From: Microbulbifer sp. YPW1
GTDB taxonomy: Bacteria; Pseudomonadota; Gammaproteobacteria; Pseudomonadales; Cellvibrionaceae
Direction: 5' to 3'
DNA: 64,000 bases
Assembly: GCF_013367775.1 (NCBI RefSeq)
Contig: NZ_CP055157.1
Location: forward strand, 1,963,001 to 2,027,000
A program made the translations under genes and the position numbers. Each line of letters begins with the position of its first letter. The first letter of the stretch is position 1. A model generated the notes under the pieces. That model had not been told where the DNA came from and did no database searches. It saw only the letters and a program-made list of their open reading frames with translations. Shown here one piece after another: positions 55,620-64,000 of this stretch.

Positions 55620-56939
55620 ATGAAGAACTTACGCTGGACTATTGTGTCCCTGGTGGCCCTGGCCACCATCATCAACTACATCGACCGAACCGCGCTGTCG
55701 GTAATGTGGCCGGGTATCGCTGATGATCTGGGGATGGACAGTCACGATTACGCCAACATTATGAGTGTATTCCTGATCGCTTACGCTATCGGTCAGGCAG
55801 TTTTTGGGCGCGTATTCGACGCAATCGGCACGCGTCTCGGATTTATGTTGTCGATTGTGGTTTGGTCCATTTCCATCGCGCTGCACGCGCTGGCCAGTTC
55901 GGTAACGTCGTTCAGTATTTTCCGTACCCTGTTGGGCTTTGGTGAGGCGGGCAACTGGCCTGGTGCAACCAAGGCCAATGCGGAGTGGTTCCCGGCGAAG
56001 GAGCGCGCTCTGGCCCAGGGGATCTTCGGCGCAGGCGCGTCTGCGGGCAGTATTATCGCGCCACCTCTTGTGGCATTCCTGTATGCGTTCCTGGGTTGGC
56101 AGGCAACCTTTGTTGTGGTCGCGCTGCTGGGTTTTATCTGGCTGGTGCCATGGTTGATCATTTACAAGAGCGGTCCCGACGCCCACCCGTGGATTACAGC
56201 GGAAGAGCGCGAACTGATTCTCTCTGGGCAGATTACCGCGGAAGAAAACGAAGACGAGTATGTTCCTACGTTGCGCGAGCTGCTGTCTCACCGCCAAAGC
56301 TGGAGCGTAATCTCTGCAAGGTTCTTTATCGAACCGATCTGGTGGTTGTTTGTAGCATGGCTGCCGCTCTACCTGAACGACAAGTTTGGCTTTGACGTGA
56401 AGGCAATCGGTGCTTCTGCATGGATTCCTTACTGCGGCGCGGCAGCCGGTGCGCTATTCGGCGGCTGGTTGTCCGGTAAGCTGATGAGCAGTGGCTGGAG
56501 TGTGAACAAGGCCCGTAAGTTTGCGGTGCTGTTTGGCGGCTGCTGTATGCTCCCCGCCCTGCTCGCTACAACGGTAGCAGCAACACCTGCTACAGCGTTG
56601 GCCCTGATTACCGTCATCCTGTTCGGCTTCCAGGCCGCTATCAACAATATCCAGACGCTGCCCAGTGACTATTTCTCTGGCAAGAGTGTTGCCAGCCTCG
56701 CCGGTATCAGTGGCGCCGTTGGTGTAATCAGTGTGATTACTGCGATTCAGTTGGTGCCGATTATCACCAACGATGGCACCTATTACCCGCCATTCTTCAT
56801 TCTCGGTGCTTCTTTGGTCCCGCTGATGTTGATTTCGGTTCTGTTTGTTGGGGGACGTATCAAGCCAGTGCGTAGCAAACAGGAAAAAAACCACTCGCTG
56901 AAGCAGCGAACTAAATCAAGCTTGAAATATCTTCGATAA
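55620..56939 (+). CDS. MFS transporter, ACS/hexuronate-type
   Basis: A 439-residue major facilitator with about 12 spans. The start INYIDRTALSVMWPGI and FGEAGNWPGATKANAEWFP are hallmarks of the anion:cation symporter branch that includes the hexuronate carrier ExuT. It is predicted to carry DEH or a uronate monomer across the inner membrane. It lies in the PL6-PL17-kdgF-MFS-SDR-kdgK operon, 14 bases after kdgF. Confidence 0.9.
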   Translation: MKNLRWTIVSLVALATIINYIDRTALSVMWPGIADDLGMDSHDYANIMSVFLIAYAIGQAVFGRVFDAIGTRLGFMLSIVVWSISIALHALASSVTSFSIFRTLLGFGEAGNWPGATKANAEWFPAKERALAQGIFGAGASAGSIIAPPLVAFLYAFLGWQATFVVVALLGFIWLVPWLIIYKSGPDAHPWITAEERELILSGQITAEENEDEYVPTLRELLSHRQSWSVISARFFIEPIWWLFVAWLPLYLNDKFGFDVKAIGASAWIPYCGAAAGALFGGWLSGKLMSSGWSVNKARKFAVLFGGCCMLPALLATTVAATPATALALITVILFGFQAAINNIQTLPSDYFSGKSVASLAGISGAVGVISVITAIQLVPIITNDGTYYPPFFILGASLVPLMLISVLFVGGRIKPVRSKQEKNHSLKQRTKSSLKYLR

Positions 56940-56973
56940 AAATCGGAACACACAATTATAGTTAGGAGTAGGT

Positions 56974-57723
56974 ATGAAACTTCAAGGTAAAGTAGCCATC
57001 GTCAGCGGCGGGGCGCGGGATATCGGAAAAGCGGTATCCCTGAAGCTGGCGGCGGAAGGTGCAAAGGTGGTAGTAAACTACTTCAGCAATGCGCAGACTG
57101 CAGAAGAAACCCTGGCCGAGATCAAAGCGGCCGGTGGCGAAGCGATTATCGCCAAGGGCGATATGACCAAGCAAGCAGACGTGGCCAGCGTCGTTGTCGC
57201 GGCGCAAGCAGCTTACGGCAAAACCATTGATATCCTGGTAAATGTCGCCGGCGGTCTGGTAGAGCGTAAAACCATCGAAGAAATGGACGAGGATTTCTTC
57301 AATAAAGTCATCTCGCTTAACCTGAACAGCACCTTCCTGCTGACCAAAGCGGTTGTTCCGCATATGGATGGCGGTGCTATTGTAAACCTCGCTTCCCAGG
57401 CGGGCCGCGATGGTGGTGGCCCGGGTGCTTCTGCTTATGCGACTTCGAAAGGTGCGGTAATGACCTTTACCCGAGCCATGGCAAAAGAGCTGGGTCCGAA
57501 AAACATTCGTGTCAACTCGCTGTGTCCGGGCATGATCAGCACGACCTTTCACGACACCTTCACCAAAGATGCCGTGCGCGAAAATGTTGCCAATGCGACG
57601 CCGCTGAAGCGCGAAGGTAAGGCTCCGGAAGTGGCTGATGCGGTGGCTTATCTGGCCTCTGACGAAGCTTCCTTCATCACCGGAACCAATATCGATATCA
57701 ATGGTGGCCTGTTCTTCTCCTGA
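56974..57723 (+). CDS. SDR-family reductase, probable DEH reductase
   Basis: A 249-residue short-chain dehydrogenase: SGGARDIGKAV cofactor motif, NVAGG at the fourth strand, catalytic Ser in LASQAG and YATSK. It is predicted to reduce 4-deoxy-L-erythro-5-hexoseulose uronate (DEH) to KDG with NAD(P)H in the cytoplasm. Position between the uptake carrier and kdgK supports this. TAGGAGTAGGT precedes the ATG. An alternative role as KduD-like dehydrogenase cannot be excluded. Confidence 0.9.
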   Translation: MKLQGKVAIVSGGARDIGKAVSLKLAAEGAKVVVNYFSNAQTAEETLAEIKAAGGEAIIAKGDMTKQADVASVVVAAQAAYGKTIDILVNVAGGLVERKTIEEMDEDFFNKVISLNLNSTFLLTKAVVPHMDGGAIVNLASQAGRDGGGPGASAYATSKGAVMTFTRAMAKELGPKNIRVNSLCPGMISTTFHDTFTKDAVRENVANATPLKREGKAPEVADAVAYLASDEASFITGTNIDINGGLFFS

Positions 57724-57776
57724 TTTCGAGGAGTGACCGGCGCGAGTATTACCTGAGGTAGAAGGCGGATCCCATC

Positions 57777-58736
57777 ATGGAAAAGCGCATCGCAATTATC
57801 GGCGAGTGTATGCTGGAAATGAACCTGGAGGACGACTGTCGCAGTCATCACAGTGAGCCCCGCTTGGCAGCGGGGTTGTCTTTCGGGGGGGATACCCTGA
57901 ATACCGCGCTTTACATGGCGCGGTTGGGCGCGGCTGTCGAATATGTTACCGCGCTGGGGGACGATCATCTGAGTGATTGGATGATCCGCCAGTGGCGGGC
58001 CGAGGGAATCGGGTGTGATCTGGTGAAACGCGAGGCAAATGCAACGCCCGGGCTGTACCTGATTGAAACCGATAGCGACGGTGAGCGCACTTTCCATTAC
58101 TGGCGAGATCGATCTCCTGCCCGGCGTCTTCTGGATAATCCTAAAGCAGCTCGTGATCTATTCTCGCAATTGAGGCAGGTCTCAGCGATTTATCTTTCTG
58201 GTATTTCGCTGGCGATATTGTCGCCGTATGCACGGGAATGTCTGTTCGATTTTCTGGCAGAGTATCGCCAGGAAGGGGGCAAAATCATTTTTGATGGCAA
58301 CTATCGCCCGCGGTTGTGGGGGAGTGAAATGCTCACCCGAAAAGCCTACGAGAAAATATACCGGCTCTCAGATATTGCCCTTCCCACGCTGGAAGACGAA
58401 CAAGCTTTGTTTGGCAGCGATAGCGCGAGTGCAGAACAGGTGCTCGAACGCCTGCAAAACTGGGGAGTTACAGAAATAGTGCTGAAGATGGGGCCCGATG
58501 GCTGTCTGGTTGCCGCCAACCGCACCGGAGCCAAGCTGGTGCCGTCAAACAAGGTGGTGCCGGCAGATACCACTGCCGCGGGCGATTCGTTCAATGCCGG
58601 CTACTTGGCGGCGCGCCTTGCTGGTAGATCCATTGAGCAGTCTGCGGAAAGTGGCCATCGCCTGGCGTCAACTGTTATCCAGTATCGCGGTGCGGTGATT
58701 CCCGTCTCGGCAATGCCCGACATGTCAGCCATGTAA
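57777..58736 (+). CDS. kdgK: 2-keto-3-deoxygluconate kinase
   Basis: A 319-residue PfkB-family sugar kinase phosphorylating KDG to KDPG. It has the N-terminal GECMLEMNL with the substrate-binding start, GGDTLNTALYMARLG, and the second signature DTTAAGDSFNAGY carrying the catalytic Asp. The tail RGAVIP matches the fragment at 1-263. It ends the alginate operon, followed by a terminator. The window thus holds two kdgK copies, one beside the TRAP and pectin genes and one here. The KDPG aldolase is not in view. Confidence 0.93.
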   Translation: MEKRIAIIGECMLEMNLEDDCRSHHSEPRLAAGLSFGGDTLNTALYMARLGAAVEYVTALGDDHLSDWMIRQWRAEGIGCDLVKREANATPGLYLIETDSDGERTFHYWRDRSPARRLLDNPKAARDLFSQLRQVSAIYLSGISLAILSPYARECLFDFLAEYRQEGGKIIFDGNYRPRLWGSEMLTRKAYEKIYRLSDIALPTLEDEQALFGSDSASAEQVLERLQNWGVTEIVLKMGPDGCLVAANRTGAKLVPSNKVVPADTTAAGDSFNAGYLAARLAGRSIEQSAESGHRLASTVIQYRGAVIPVSAMPDMSAM

Positions 58737-58763
58737 ATATCAGAGCGCGTTTCGAGAAAATAC

Positions 58764-58798
58764 ACTGTGCGCAGGTTTATCTTCCGCACAGTCTTTTT
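58764..58798 (+). terminator. Terminator of the alginate operon
   Basis: ACTGTGCG pairs with CGCACAGT around a 13-base loop, followed by CTTTTT, 28 bases after the kdgK stop. Confidence 0.78.
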
Positions 58799-59223
58799 AT
58801 TCGCTTTTCGTGCAGGACTGCTGGTCTTTTTATTCTCTCGTCCAACGTTTTCGTCAGTTTTCTGGCGCGAGTCCCGCTTGACGCCAAGTCTTCCAGATCC
58901 AGATTCACGTTTATTTTTTGCCGGTGATGCATGTTGCCTGCGCGGGTCTGTATTGCGCTTTTTCGCCCTTTAGTTATTACCAATCTATATTACCAATATA
59001 TGATTTTCGTGGATCCTATAAGTTGAAAGCCACTAAGTGAAAAAAGGCGCCAAAAAATTCATTTAGATATTCCCTTTTATAACAACGAGTTACGGAAAAA
59101 ATCCTTAACCTATCTTACCAATTGGGCTACCAAGTTCGTTGACAGATTTTTCGCAATTGGTTTAACTCCATCCGATAGACGCCTATAAAAATAAATTTTT
59201 CTTATGATGAGAGGAAAACGTCG
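58799..59223 (+). promoter_or_regulatory. Control region of the second alginate-side TBDR
   Basis: ATTACCAAT occurs twice (58976-58984 and 58989-58997) as a direct repeat. TTACCAATTGGG lies at 59115-59126. A promoter-like TTGACA (59139-59144) is followed 17 bases later by TTAACT, with CAATTGGTTTAAC over the -10, a layout like the PL6 promoter. AT-rich sequence and a GAGAGGAAAACG ribosome site precede the ATG. No gene is supported. Confidence 0.5.
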
Positions 59224-62115
59224 ATGAATAACCATAAGAAGTTCGATAAGCAGAGCGCGCTGAAAGACCTCAGCCTGCTGATGCTTTCCGCCTCCACCAT
59301 GGCATTTGCCCCCATGGTTTTTTCACAAGGAGAAGATGCTGCTGCGCTGGAAGAGGTGAGCGTCACCGGTATCCGCGCCAGTCTGGAGGCCGCAGCCGAT
59401 GCCAAGCGCGATGACGCGCGTGTTGTTGACGCGGTTGTAGCGGAAGATATCGGCAAGCTGCCCGACAACAACATCGCAGAAGCGCTGCAGCGTGTTACCG
59501 GAGTTTCCATCAATCGCGAATTTGGTGTGGGTTCCGAGGTCTCGATTCGGGGCCTCCCGCAAAACAGGGTCGAAGTCAACGGTCGCTCCGTACTCGGCGA
59601 TAGCCGTAGCGGAATCGACTTCCAGGATTTTCCCGCCGCCTTTCTGCAGAAAGTGGAAGTGATCAAGTCGCCAACCCCGGAAATGACCGAAGGCGCGCTC
59701 GGTGGCACCATCAGCCTGAAGATGGCGCGCCCGCTGGATTTGAATGCGCCCCTGGCAGCTATCTCTGTTCAGGGTGAGTACGCGGACAAGGCGGATAATT
59801 GGGCACCGATCATCAGTTCCGGTGTGGGCAATACCTGGGATCTGGGCGAGGCTGGCACCTTCGGTGCCATCGCGTCACTGGCATACCAGGACCGCACGCT
59901 GCGCCGCGACGAATCTCTGGTCCAGCTACAAGTGGGCGAGGTCGATTTCAATGGCGATGGCGTTATCAACGCTGCGGACGCGGCGAAAAACACCCCGAGC
60001 GGTGCGTACGTTTACGGTCGCGAGCACACCTTCAATCCGCGTACCGAAGAACGGGAACGCACTGCGCTGAATCTTTCCTTCCAGTGGGCGCCGGCTTCCG
60101 AACAGGGGCAGTTTTACCTGGACTTGAACGCAGTGGAGCGCGACGGCGCACAGGAAACCTTTTCACTGCTGCATATCCTCGATGACCCGACCGTGATCCC
60201 AGGGCAAACCTACGAGGACGGAAACGGCCAGCTGCAGAACTTCATGTATGACGAGGTCCAGCCCTTGCTGACCACCGGCTCGAGCTTCCGCACCAGTGAC
60301 TCCTACAGTCACGCATTTGGTGGTGAGTGGAACTTCACTGAACAACTGAGCGTTAGCGGTGAGTACTCCACCGCCAAGTCTGACAGCTATACCCCCTTCT
60401 CCGAATTCCGCTTTCGCGGTATTGATCGCTCGATCGAAGGGCAGGGCGCTGATGGAGAAAACAAGTGGTTGATTCCGGTTACCTTCGAGAACAGTAATAA
60501 CAGCGCTCCGGTTATTGATTTTGCAGACGGATATGTATTTACCGATCAGCAGAACCAGGCCTTCCGTCGCTACGAGGATACCCGTAACTACGTTACCAAC
60601 CAGGAGGACGCGTTCCGTTTCGACCTGGAGTACGCTGAACCCTTCGGTTTGAATTGGGTGTCGGCAGTCAAGACGGGTGTGCGTGTGACCGCGCGCGATT
60701 ATGAACAGAGCCGCGAGCAGTTCCGCATCACCAACATTTTCAAGAATCTTGAGGACGCCGACGGAAATCCGGACATTATCTGGATGGAAGACATTGTGGC
60801 CCAGTTCCCCCAGGCCATGACCAACTACGACTTCACCGGTGATGCGTTCGAGCACACAGGTCGTAGCGGCGCCTACGATCTGGCGAAATTTACCGCATAC
60901 GATGCGCGCCTGCTGCAGAACCAGCAGGCGACCTTCGATATCGTCAAGCAGCTGCTGGCCGGCACCAATATGGAAATCACCGGTAGTCTCGCGGACAATC
61001 TCGAGTACCAGGAAGGTGGTTACTCCGAAGTGAATGAGGACACCTCGGCTGTGTACATACAGGCCAACCTGGACTTCGGCGACGTACGTGCTGTTGTCGG
61101 TGGTCGCTACGTATCGACCGACATCACGTCAAAGGCTTACCAGGAAGGTGAAATTGTCTCCGACGGCGCCAGCTACAATGACTTCCTGCCCAGCCTGAAT
61201 GTGACCTGGGACCTGAGTGAAGACACCCTGATGCGGTTTGCCGCGGCCAAGGTAATGCGCCGCGCGGACTTCAACGAGCTGAGCCCCGCGTACGAGTTCC
61301 GCGACGCCTACATCGCTGCCAGTCGTGGTAACCCTGAGCTCGAGCCGTACCGTGCCACCCAGTTCGATATCGCGGCGGAGCATTACTGGGATAACAATAT
61401 GGTTTCTGCGACCCTATTCTACAAGGACGTGGAATCCTTCCTGACCCGCACCTACGAATGTAAGAACCTGCCCGAAGTAGTCAGCACCCTGACCAACGTT
61501 TCCGACTACGACAAAATCTGTCTGTGGCAGGCGGATGGTATCCAGTATGCCAACGCCAGCACACCGACTTCACAGATGGGCATCCTCACCGATTTCATCA
61601 CCAATGGTGAAAATGGCAAGATTCAGGGGCTGGAGCTGGGTTACCAGCAGGCGTTCGACTTCCTGCCCGGTCGCTGGTCCGGCCTCGGCATGAGCGCCAA
61701 CTACACATACGCGGATAGCGAAGACCCGAACGGTGTACCTCTGACGGATATTTCCGAAAACACCTTCAACACACAGCTGTACTACGAGTATGAAGGTCTC
61801 GGTATCCGTCTGGCGTATACCTACCGCGATCGCTTCCTGGATGAAGGCCAGACCAAGCGAGTGCTGCCGCTGGGTGAATTGATGATCCCGGGCGCCACTG
61901 TAGACGACGACCCCACGCTGGGTAACGACTACCGCGAAGACCTTTCGCAACTGGATCTCTCCGCCAGCTACGATGTGACCGATGCGATTACCGTCATTGC
62001 AAACGTCACCAACCTGACCGCAGAGCCCACCATCAACACCGGTGCCAACGGCACGGCATTCCAGATTACGGAAACCGATCGTCGCTACGTACTGGGTGTG
62101 CGCGCCAAGTTCTAA
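59224..62115 (+). CDS. TonB-dependent outer-membrane receptor (alginate locus, second)
   Basis: A 963-residue receptor with signal peptide to about residue 35 (VFSQ), TonB box LEEVSVTGIR, plug with IAEALQRVTGVSI and VSIRGLPQNRVEVNGR, and a barrel ending in RAKF. GAGAGGAAAACG lies just before the ATG. It is transcribed from its own promoter region and followed by the PL7 alginate lyase on the same strand. Import of alginate fragments is the likely role. Its plug differs from that of the TBDR at 47187, so the two may take different oligomers. Confidence 0.92.
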   Translation: MNNHKKFDKQSALKDLSLLMLSASTMAFAPMVFSQGEDAAALEEVSVTGIRASLEAAADAKRDDARVVDAVVAEDIGKLPDNNIAEALQRVTGVSINREFGVGSEVSIRGLPQNRVEVNGRSVLGDSRSGIDFQDFPAAFLQKVEVIKSPTPEMTEGALGGTISLKMARPLDLNAPLAAISVQGEYADKADNWAPIISSGVGNTWDLGEAGTFGAIASLAYQDRTLRRDESLVQLQVGEVDFNGDGVINAADAAKNTPSGAYVYGREHTFNPRTEERERTALNLSFQWAPASEQGQFYLDLNAVERDGAQETFSLLHILDDPTVIPGQTYEDGNGQLQNFMYDEVQPLLTTGSSFRTSDSYSHAFGGEWNFTEQLSVSGEYSTAKSDSYTPFSEFRFRGIDRSIEGQGADGENKWLIPVTFENSNNSAPVIDFADGYVFTDQQNQAFRRYEDTRNYVTNQEDAFRFDLEYAEPFGLNWVSAVKTGVRVTARDYEQSREQFRITNIFKNLEDADGNPDIIWMEDIVAQFPQAMTNYDFTGDAFEHTGRSGAYDLAKFTAYDARLLQNQQATFDIVKQLLAGTNMEITGSLADNLEYQEGGYSEVNEDTSAVYIQANLDFGDVRAVVGGRYVSTDITSKAYQEGEIVSDGASYNDFLPSLNVTWDLSEDTLMRFAAAKVMRRADFNELSPAYEFRDAYIAASRGNPELEPYRATQFDIAAEHYWDNNMVSATLFYKDVESFLTRTYECKNLPEVVSTLTNVSDYDKICLWQADGIQYANASTPTSQMGILTDFITNGENGKIQGLELGYQQAFDFLPGRWSGLGMSANYTYADSEDPNGVPLTDISENTFNTQLYYEYEGLGIRLAYTYRDRFLDEGQTKRVLPLGELMIPGATVDDDPTLGNDYREDLSQLDLSASYDVTDAITVIANVTNLTAEPTINTGANGTAFQITETDRRYVLGVRAKF

Positions 62116-62124
62116 TTCGGCACA

Positions 62125-62153
62125 GTGGCTGTTGGCGCTTCGCCATGGGCCAC
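62125..62153 (+). terminator. Weak terminator-like hairpin between TBDR and PL7
   Basis: GTGGC and GCCAC enclose an inner stem TGGCG-CTT-CGCCA; only three T follow. Readthrough into the PL7 gene is plausible. Confidence 0.4.
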
Positions 62154-62296
62154 TTTCTGCAAAAGCAGAATCTTCAAAGCAGTAGAGAAAGCTCTCCGAT
62201 ATCGCGGCGGCTTCGCTGCGGGTGGCTTTCTGGAAAAAACCGCAGCAGGTAGTTATTGCTGCAATCATCGATACCCCAAAAAATAATGAGGGTCCA

Positions 62297-64000
62297 ATGA
62301 AAATAAAATCCGTGATGATGAAAATCAGTTGCGCAGTGGCGTTGTCGAATTTTATGGCTTCTGCTAGTGCATCCATTCAAAACCCTGGTTTTGAAAGCGA
62401 CTGGGCCAGCTGGAATGATAGCGATCCGTCCGCTATTTCTGGTGTTGCCTATAGTGGCAGTAAGTCCGCAAAAATATCTGGTAGCGGCGGGAAAATAGAG
62501 CAGCAGGTTACTGTCACCGCCAATACAAATTACCGCCTTAGTGCTTATGTACTTGGTGCCGGTACTGTAGGAGTGCAGGTGGTCGGCAGTACTTTCGATA
62601 GCAGTATTGATAGCGCTGACTGGCAGCAGGTCTCTGTGGAATTCAATTCCGGTAGCGCGAGCAGCATTACGGTATTCGGTGCCTACAGCGGTAGTGAGGG
62701 GCGGTTCGATAGTTTTGTTCTGGAAGAGCTGGGCGCTGGATCCGGATCCGGGGGCGGCAGCAGTTCGGGTGGTAGTATCTGTACTTCAGGCAGTAACTTG
62801 TCCGTGGTATCCGCCTCTGACGATGGCACTAACGATGGGCATGGTCCTGGTAATGTACTGGACGGCAGCCTTGCCGACGAATCCCGCTGGTCTTCCCAAG
62901 GGATCAAATGGATCACTCTCGATCTCGGTAGTGTACAGACTGTGGAGGGGGTGGATATCGCCTGGTACAGGGGTGACCTGCGTTCCAGCTTCTTCACCGT
63001 GGAAACCTCGACCGACAACAGCAACTGGACTGCGGTGCTTTCCGGTGGGCAGTCCAGTGGATCCAGTGCCGATCTGGAAAGTTACGACATCATCGACTCC
63101 ACTGCGCGTTATGTGCGTCTCACTGGGAGTGGCAATTCCTCCAATAACTGGAACAGCATTCTGGAAATGGATGTGATCGGGTGTGGAGACGGCAGTGGTT
63201 CTGGAAGCAGTTCCAGTGGAGGCGCCGGTGGAAGCTCAGGTTCAGGATCGAGTTCCGGTGGTTCTCTCGATCCAAATTTACCTCCTTCCAGTAATTTTGA
63301 TCTCGCTGACTGGTACCTGAGTGTACCCAGTGACAATGATGGCAGTGGGACCGCGGACTCAATCAAGGAGGCCGAGTTAAATGGAGGTTACGAAAATAGC
63401 AGCTACTTCTATACCGCCGCTGATGGCGGCATGGTATTCCGGTGCCCGGTGAGCGGTTACAAGACCTCAACCAATACTTCCTACACCCGTACCGAGCTAC
63501 GGGAGATGCTGCGCCGTGGCGATACCAGTATCAGTACCCAAGGCATCAACGGAAACAACTGGGTATTCGGTTCTGCGCCGGCTTCTGCACGCAATGCCGC
63601 GGGTGGTGTTGACGGTGTTTTGCGAGCAACACTGGCGGTTAACCATGTAACTACCACTGGTGACAGTGGTCAGGTGGGGCGGGTGATTGTCGGGCAAATT
63701 CACGCAAATAATGACGAGCCCCTGCGCCTGTACTACCGCAAACTTCCGGGTAACAGCAAAGGCTCTGTGTACATCGCCCACGAGCCCAATGGTGGCAGCG
63801 ACAGCTGGTACGAATTGATTGGTAGCCGTTCCAGTAGTGCTTCTGATCCTGCTGATGGTATTGCTCTGGATGAAATCTGGAGCTACGAGATCAAGGTGGT
63901 GGGGAACACCCTGACTGTCACCATCTCTCGGGACGGGAAGGCCGACGTGGTTCAGGTCGTTGACATGAGCAGCAGTGGTTACGATGTTGCTGATCAGTAC
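62297..64000 (+). CDS. Alginate lyase, PL7 family, with N-terminal binding modules (cut by window end)
   Basis: The frame is open from ATG 62297 to the window end (568 codons). Signal peptide ends near ASAS, about residue 26. Domains: a CBM-like beta-sandwich about 27-150 (QNPGFESDWASW), Ser/Gly linker, a CBM32-like F5/8 domain about 160-295 (DESRWSSQGIKWITLDLG), a second Ser/Gly linker, then a PL7 catalytic domain from about 320. PL7 motifs present are YTRTELREM with the catalytic Arg region and VGQIHA with the Gln/His; the third PL7 block (YFKAGxYNQ type) would lie beyond the end. It is predicted to be a secreted endolyase. ATG 62297 is preceded by GAGGGTCC. Confidence 0.9.
   Translation, partial: MKIKSVMMKISCAVALSNFMASASASIQNPGFESDWASWNDSDPSAISGVAYSGSKSAKISGSGGKIEQQVTVTANTNYRLSAYVLGAGTVGVQVVGSTFDSSIDSADWQQVSVEFNSGSASSITVFGAYSGSEGRFDSFVLEELGAGSGSGGGSSSGGSICTSGSNLSVVSASDDGTNDGHGPGNVLDGSLADESRWSSQGIKWITLDLGSVQTVEGVDIAWYRGDLRSSFFTVETSTDNSNWTAVLSGGQSSGSSADLESYDIIDSTARYVRLTGSGNSSNNWNSILEMDVIGCGDGSGSGSSSSGGAGGSSGSGSSSGGSLDPNLPPSSNFDLADWYLSVPSDNDGSGTADSIKEAELNGGYENSSYFYTAADGGMVFRCPVSGYKTSTNTSYTRTELREMLRRGDTSISTQGINGNNWVFGSAPASARNAAGGVDGVLRATLAVNHVTTTGDSGQVGRVIVGQIHANNDEPLRLYYRKLPGNSKGSVYIAHEPNGGSDSWYELIGSRSSSASDPADGIALDEIWSYEIKVVGNTLTVTISRDGKADVVQVVDMSSSGYDVADQY

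Noticed and set aside
58767..58973. A 68-codon hydrophobic frame after kdgK
   Set aside because: It starts inside the alginate operon terminator hairpin, has no ribosome site and looks like chance.

Overview
The window looks like chromosomal DNA of a marine, polysaccharide-degrading gammaproteobacterium of the Cellvibrionales type (Microbulbifer, Saccharophagus or Teredinibacter-like). Reasons: moderately high GC, secreted enzymes joined by long poly-serine linkers, many lipoprotein polysaccharidases, large TonB-dependent receptors (TBDRs), and alginate lyases of families PL6, PL17 and PL7. The genus is inferred from gene style; no 16S or ribosomal marker is present. I see no insertion sequences, prophage genes, CRISPR arrays, rRNA or tRNA.

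Layout. (1) 1-3.3 kb: the 3' end of a 2-keto-3-deoxygluconate (KDG) kinase, then a three-gene TRAP transporter (DctP lipoprotein, DctQ, DctM), probably for uronates or unsaturated uronate products. (2) 3.8-22.7 kb: a pectin locus. It holds a secreted protein with two PL1-type pectate lyase domains, a CE8 pectin methylesterase lipoprotein, a CE12 rhamnogalacturonan acetylesterase lipoprotein, a PL1 pectate lyase lipoprotein, a multidomain lipoprotein with no catalytic domain (possible glycan-binding protein), a TBDR and a PL10 pectate lyase lipoprotein. (3) 22.8-24.4 kb: a small secreted protein, a NYN-domain protein and an NAD(P)H-dependent FMN reductase. (4) 24.5-38.5 kb: a pentose island. 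It combines a full set of oxidative (Weimberg-type) genes (sugar dehydrogenase, lactonase, aldonate dehydratase, 2-keto-3-deoxy-pentonate dehydratase, ketoglutarate-semialdehyde dehydrogenase) with the isomerase route (xylA, xylB) plus transaldolase. A LacI-family gene lies inside it, and four near-identical TGTAAACGTTTACA-type palindromes mark its transcription units. (5) 38.7-46 kb: unrelated genes (a possible 33-codon ORF, a coiled-coil lipoprotein, rhombosortase, SWIM/SNF2 helicase, DUF3298-like lipoprotein, MFS transporter). (6) 46.1-64 kb: an alginate locus. It holds a GntR/FadR-type regulator, a divergent TBDR, a PL6-PL17-kdgF-MFS-SDR-kdgK operon, another TBDR and a PL7 alginate lyase cut off by the window end.

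How it fits together: surface and secreted lyases and esterases cut pectin or alginate, TBDRs bring in oligomers, periplasmic exolyases (PL17) make monomers, and TRAP or MFS carriers move these inside. KdgF opens the unsaturated ring, the SDR reduces DEH to KDG, and KdgK phosphorylates it. The KDPG aldolase and the pectin-branch enzymes KduI/KduD are not in the window. Candidate ACCAAT/TGGT-type operators recur upstream of uronate genes, including the GntR gene, which suggests shared control. The most unusual items are a repeated module with a conserved YVDNNT core in two adjacent pectin lipoproteins, the non-catalytic lipoprotein carrying two copies of it, the double-PL1 protein, the co-located Weimberg and isomerase routes under one operator type, and a LacI-operator-linked short transcript unit at 33.1-33.3 kb.
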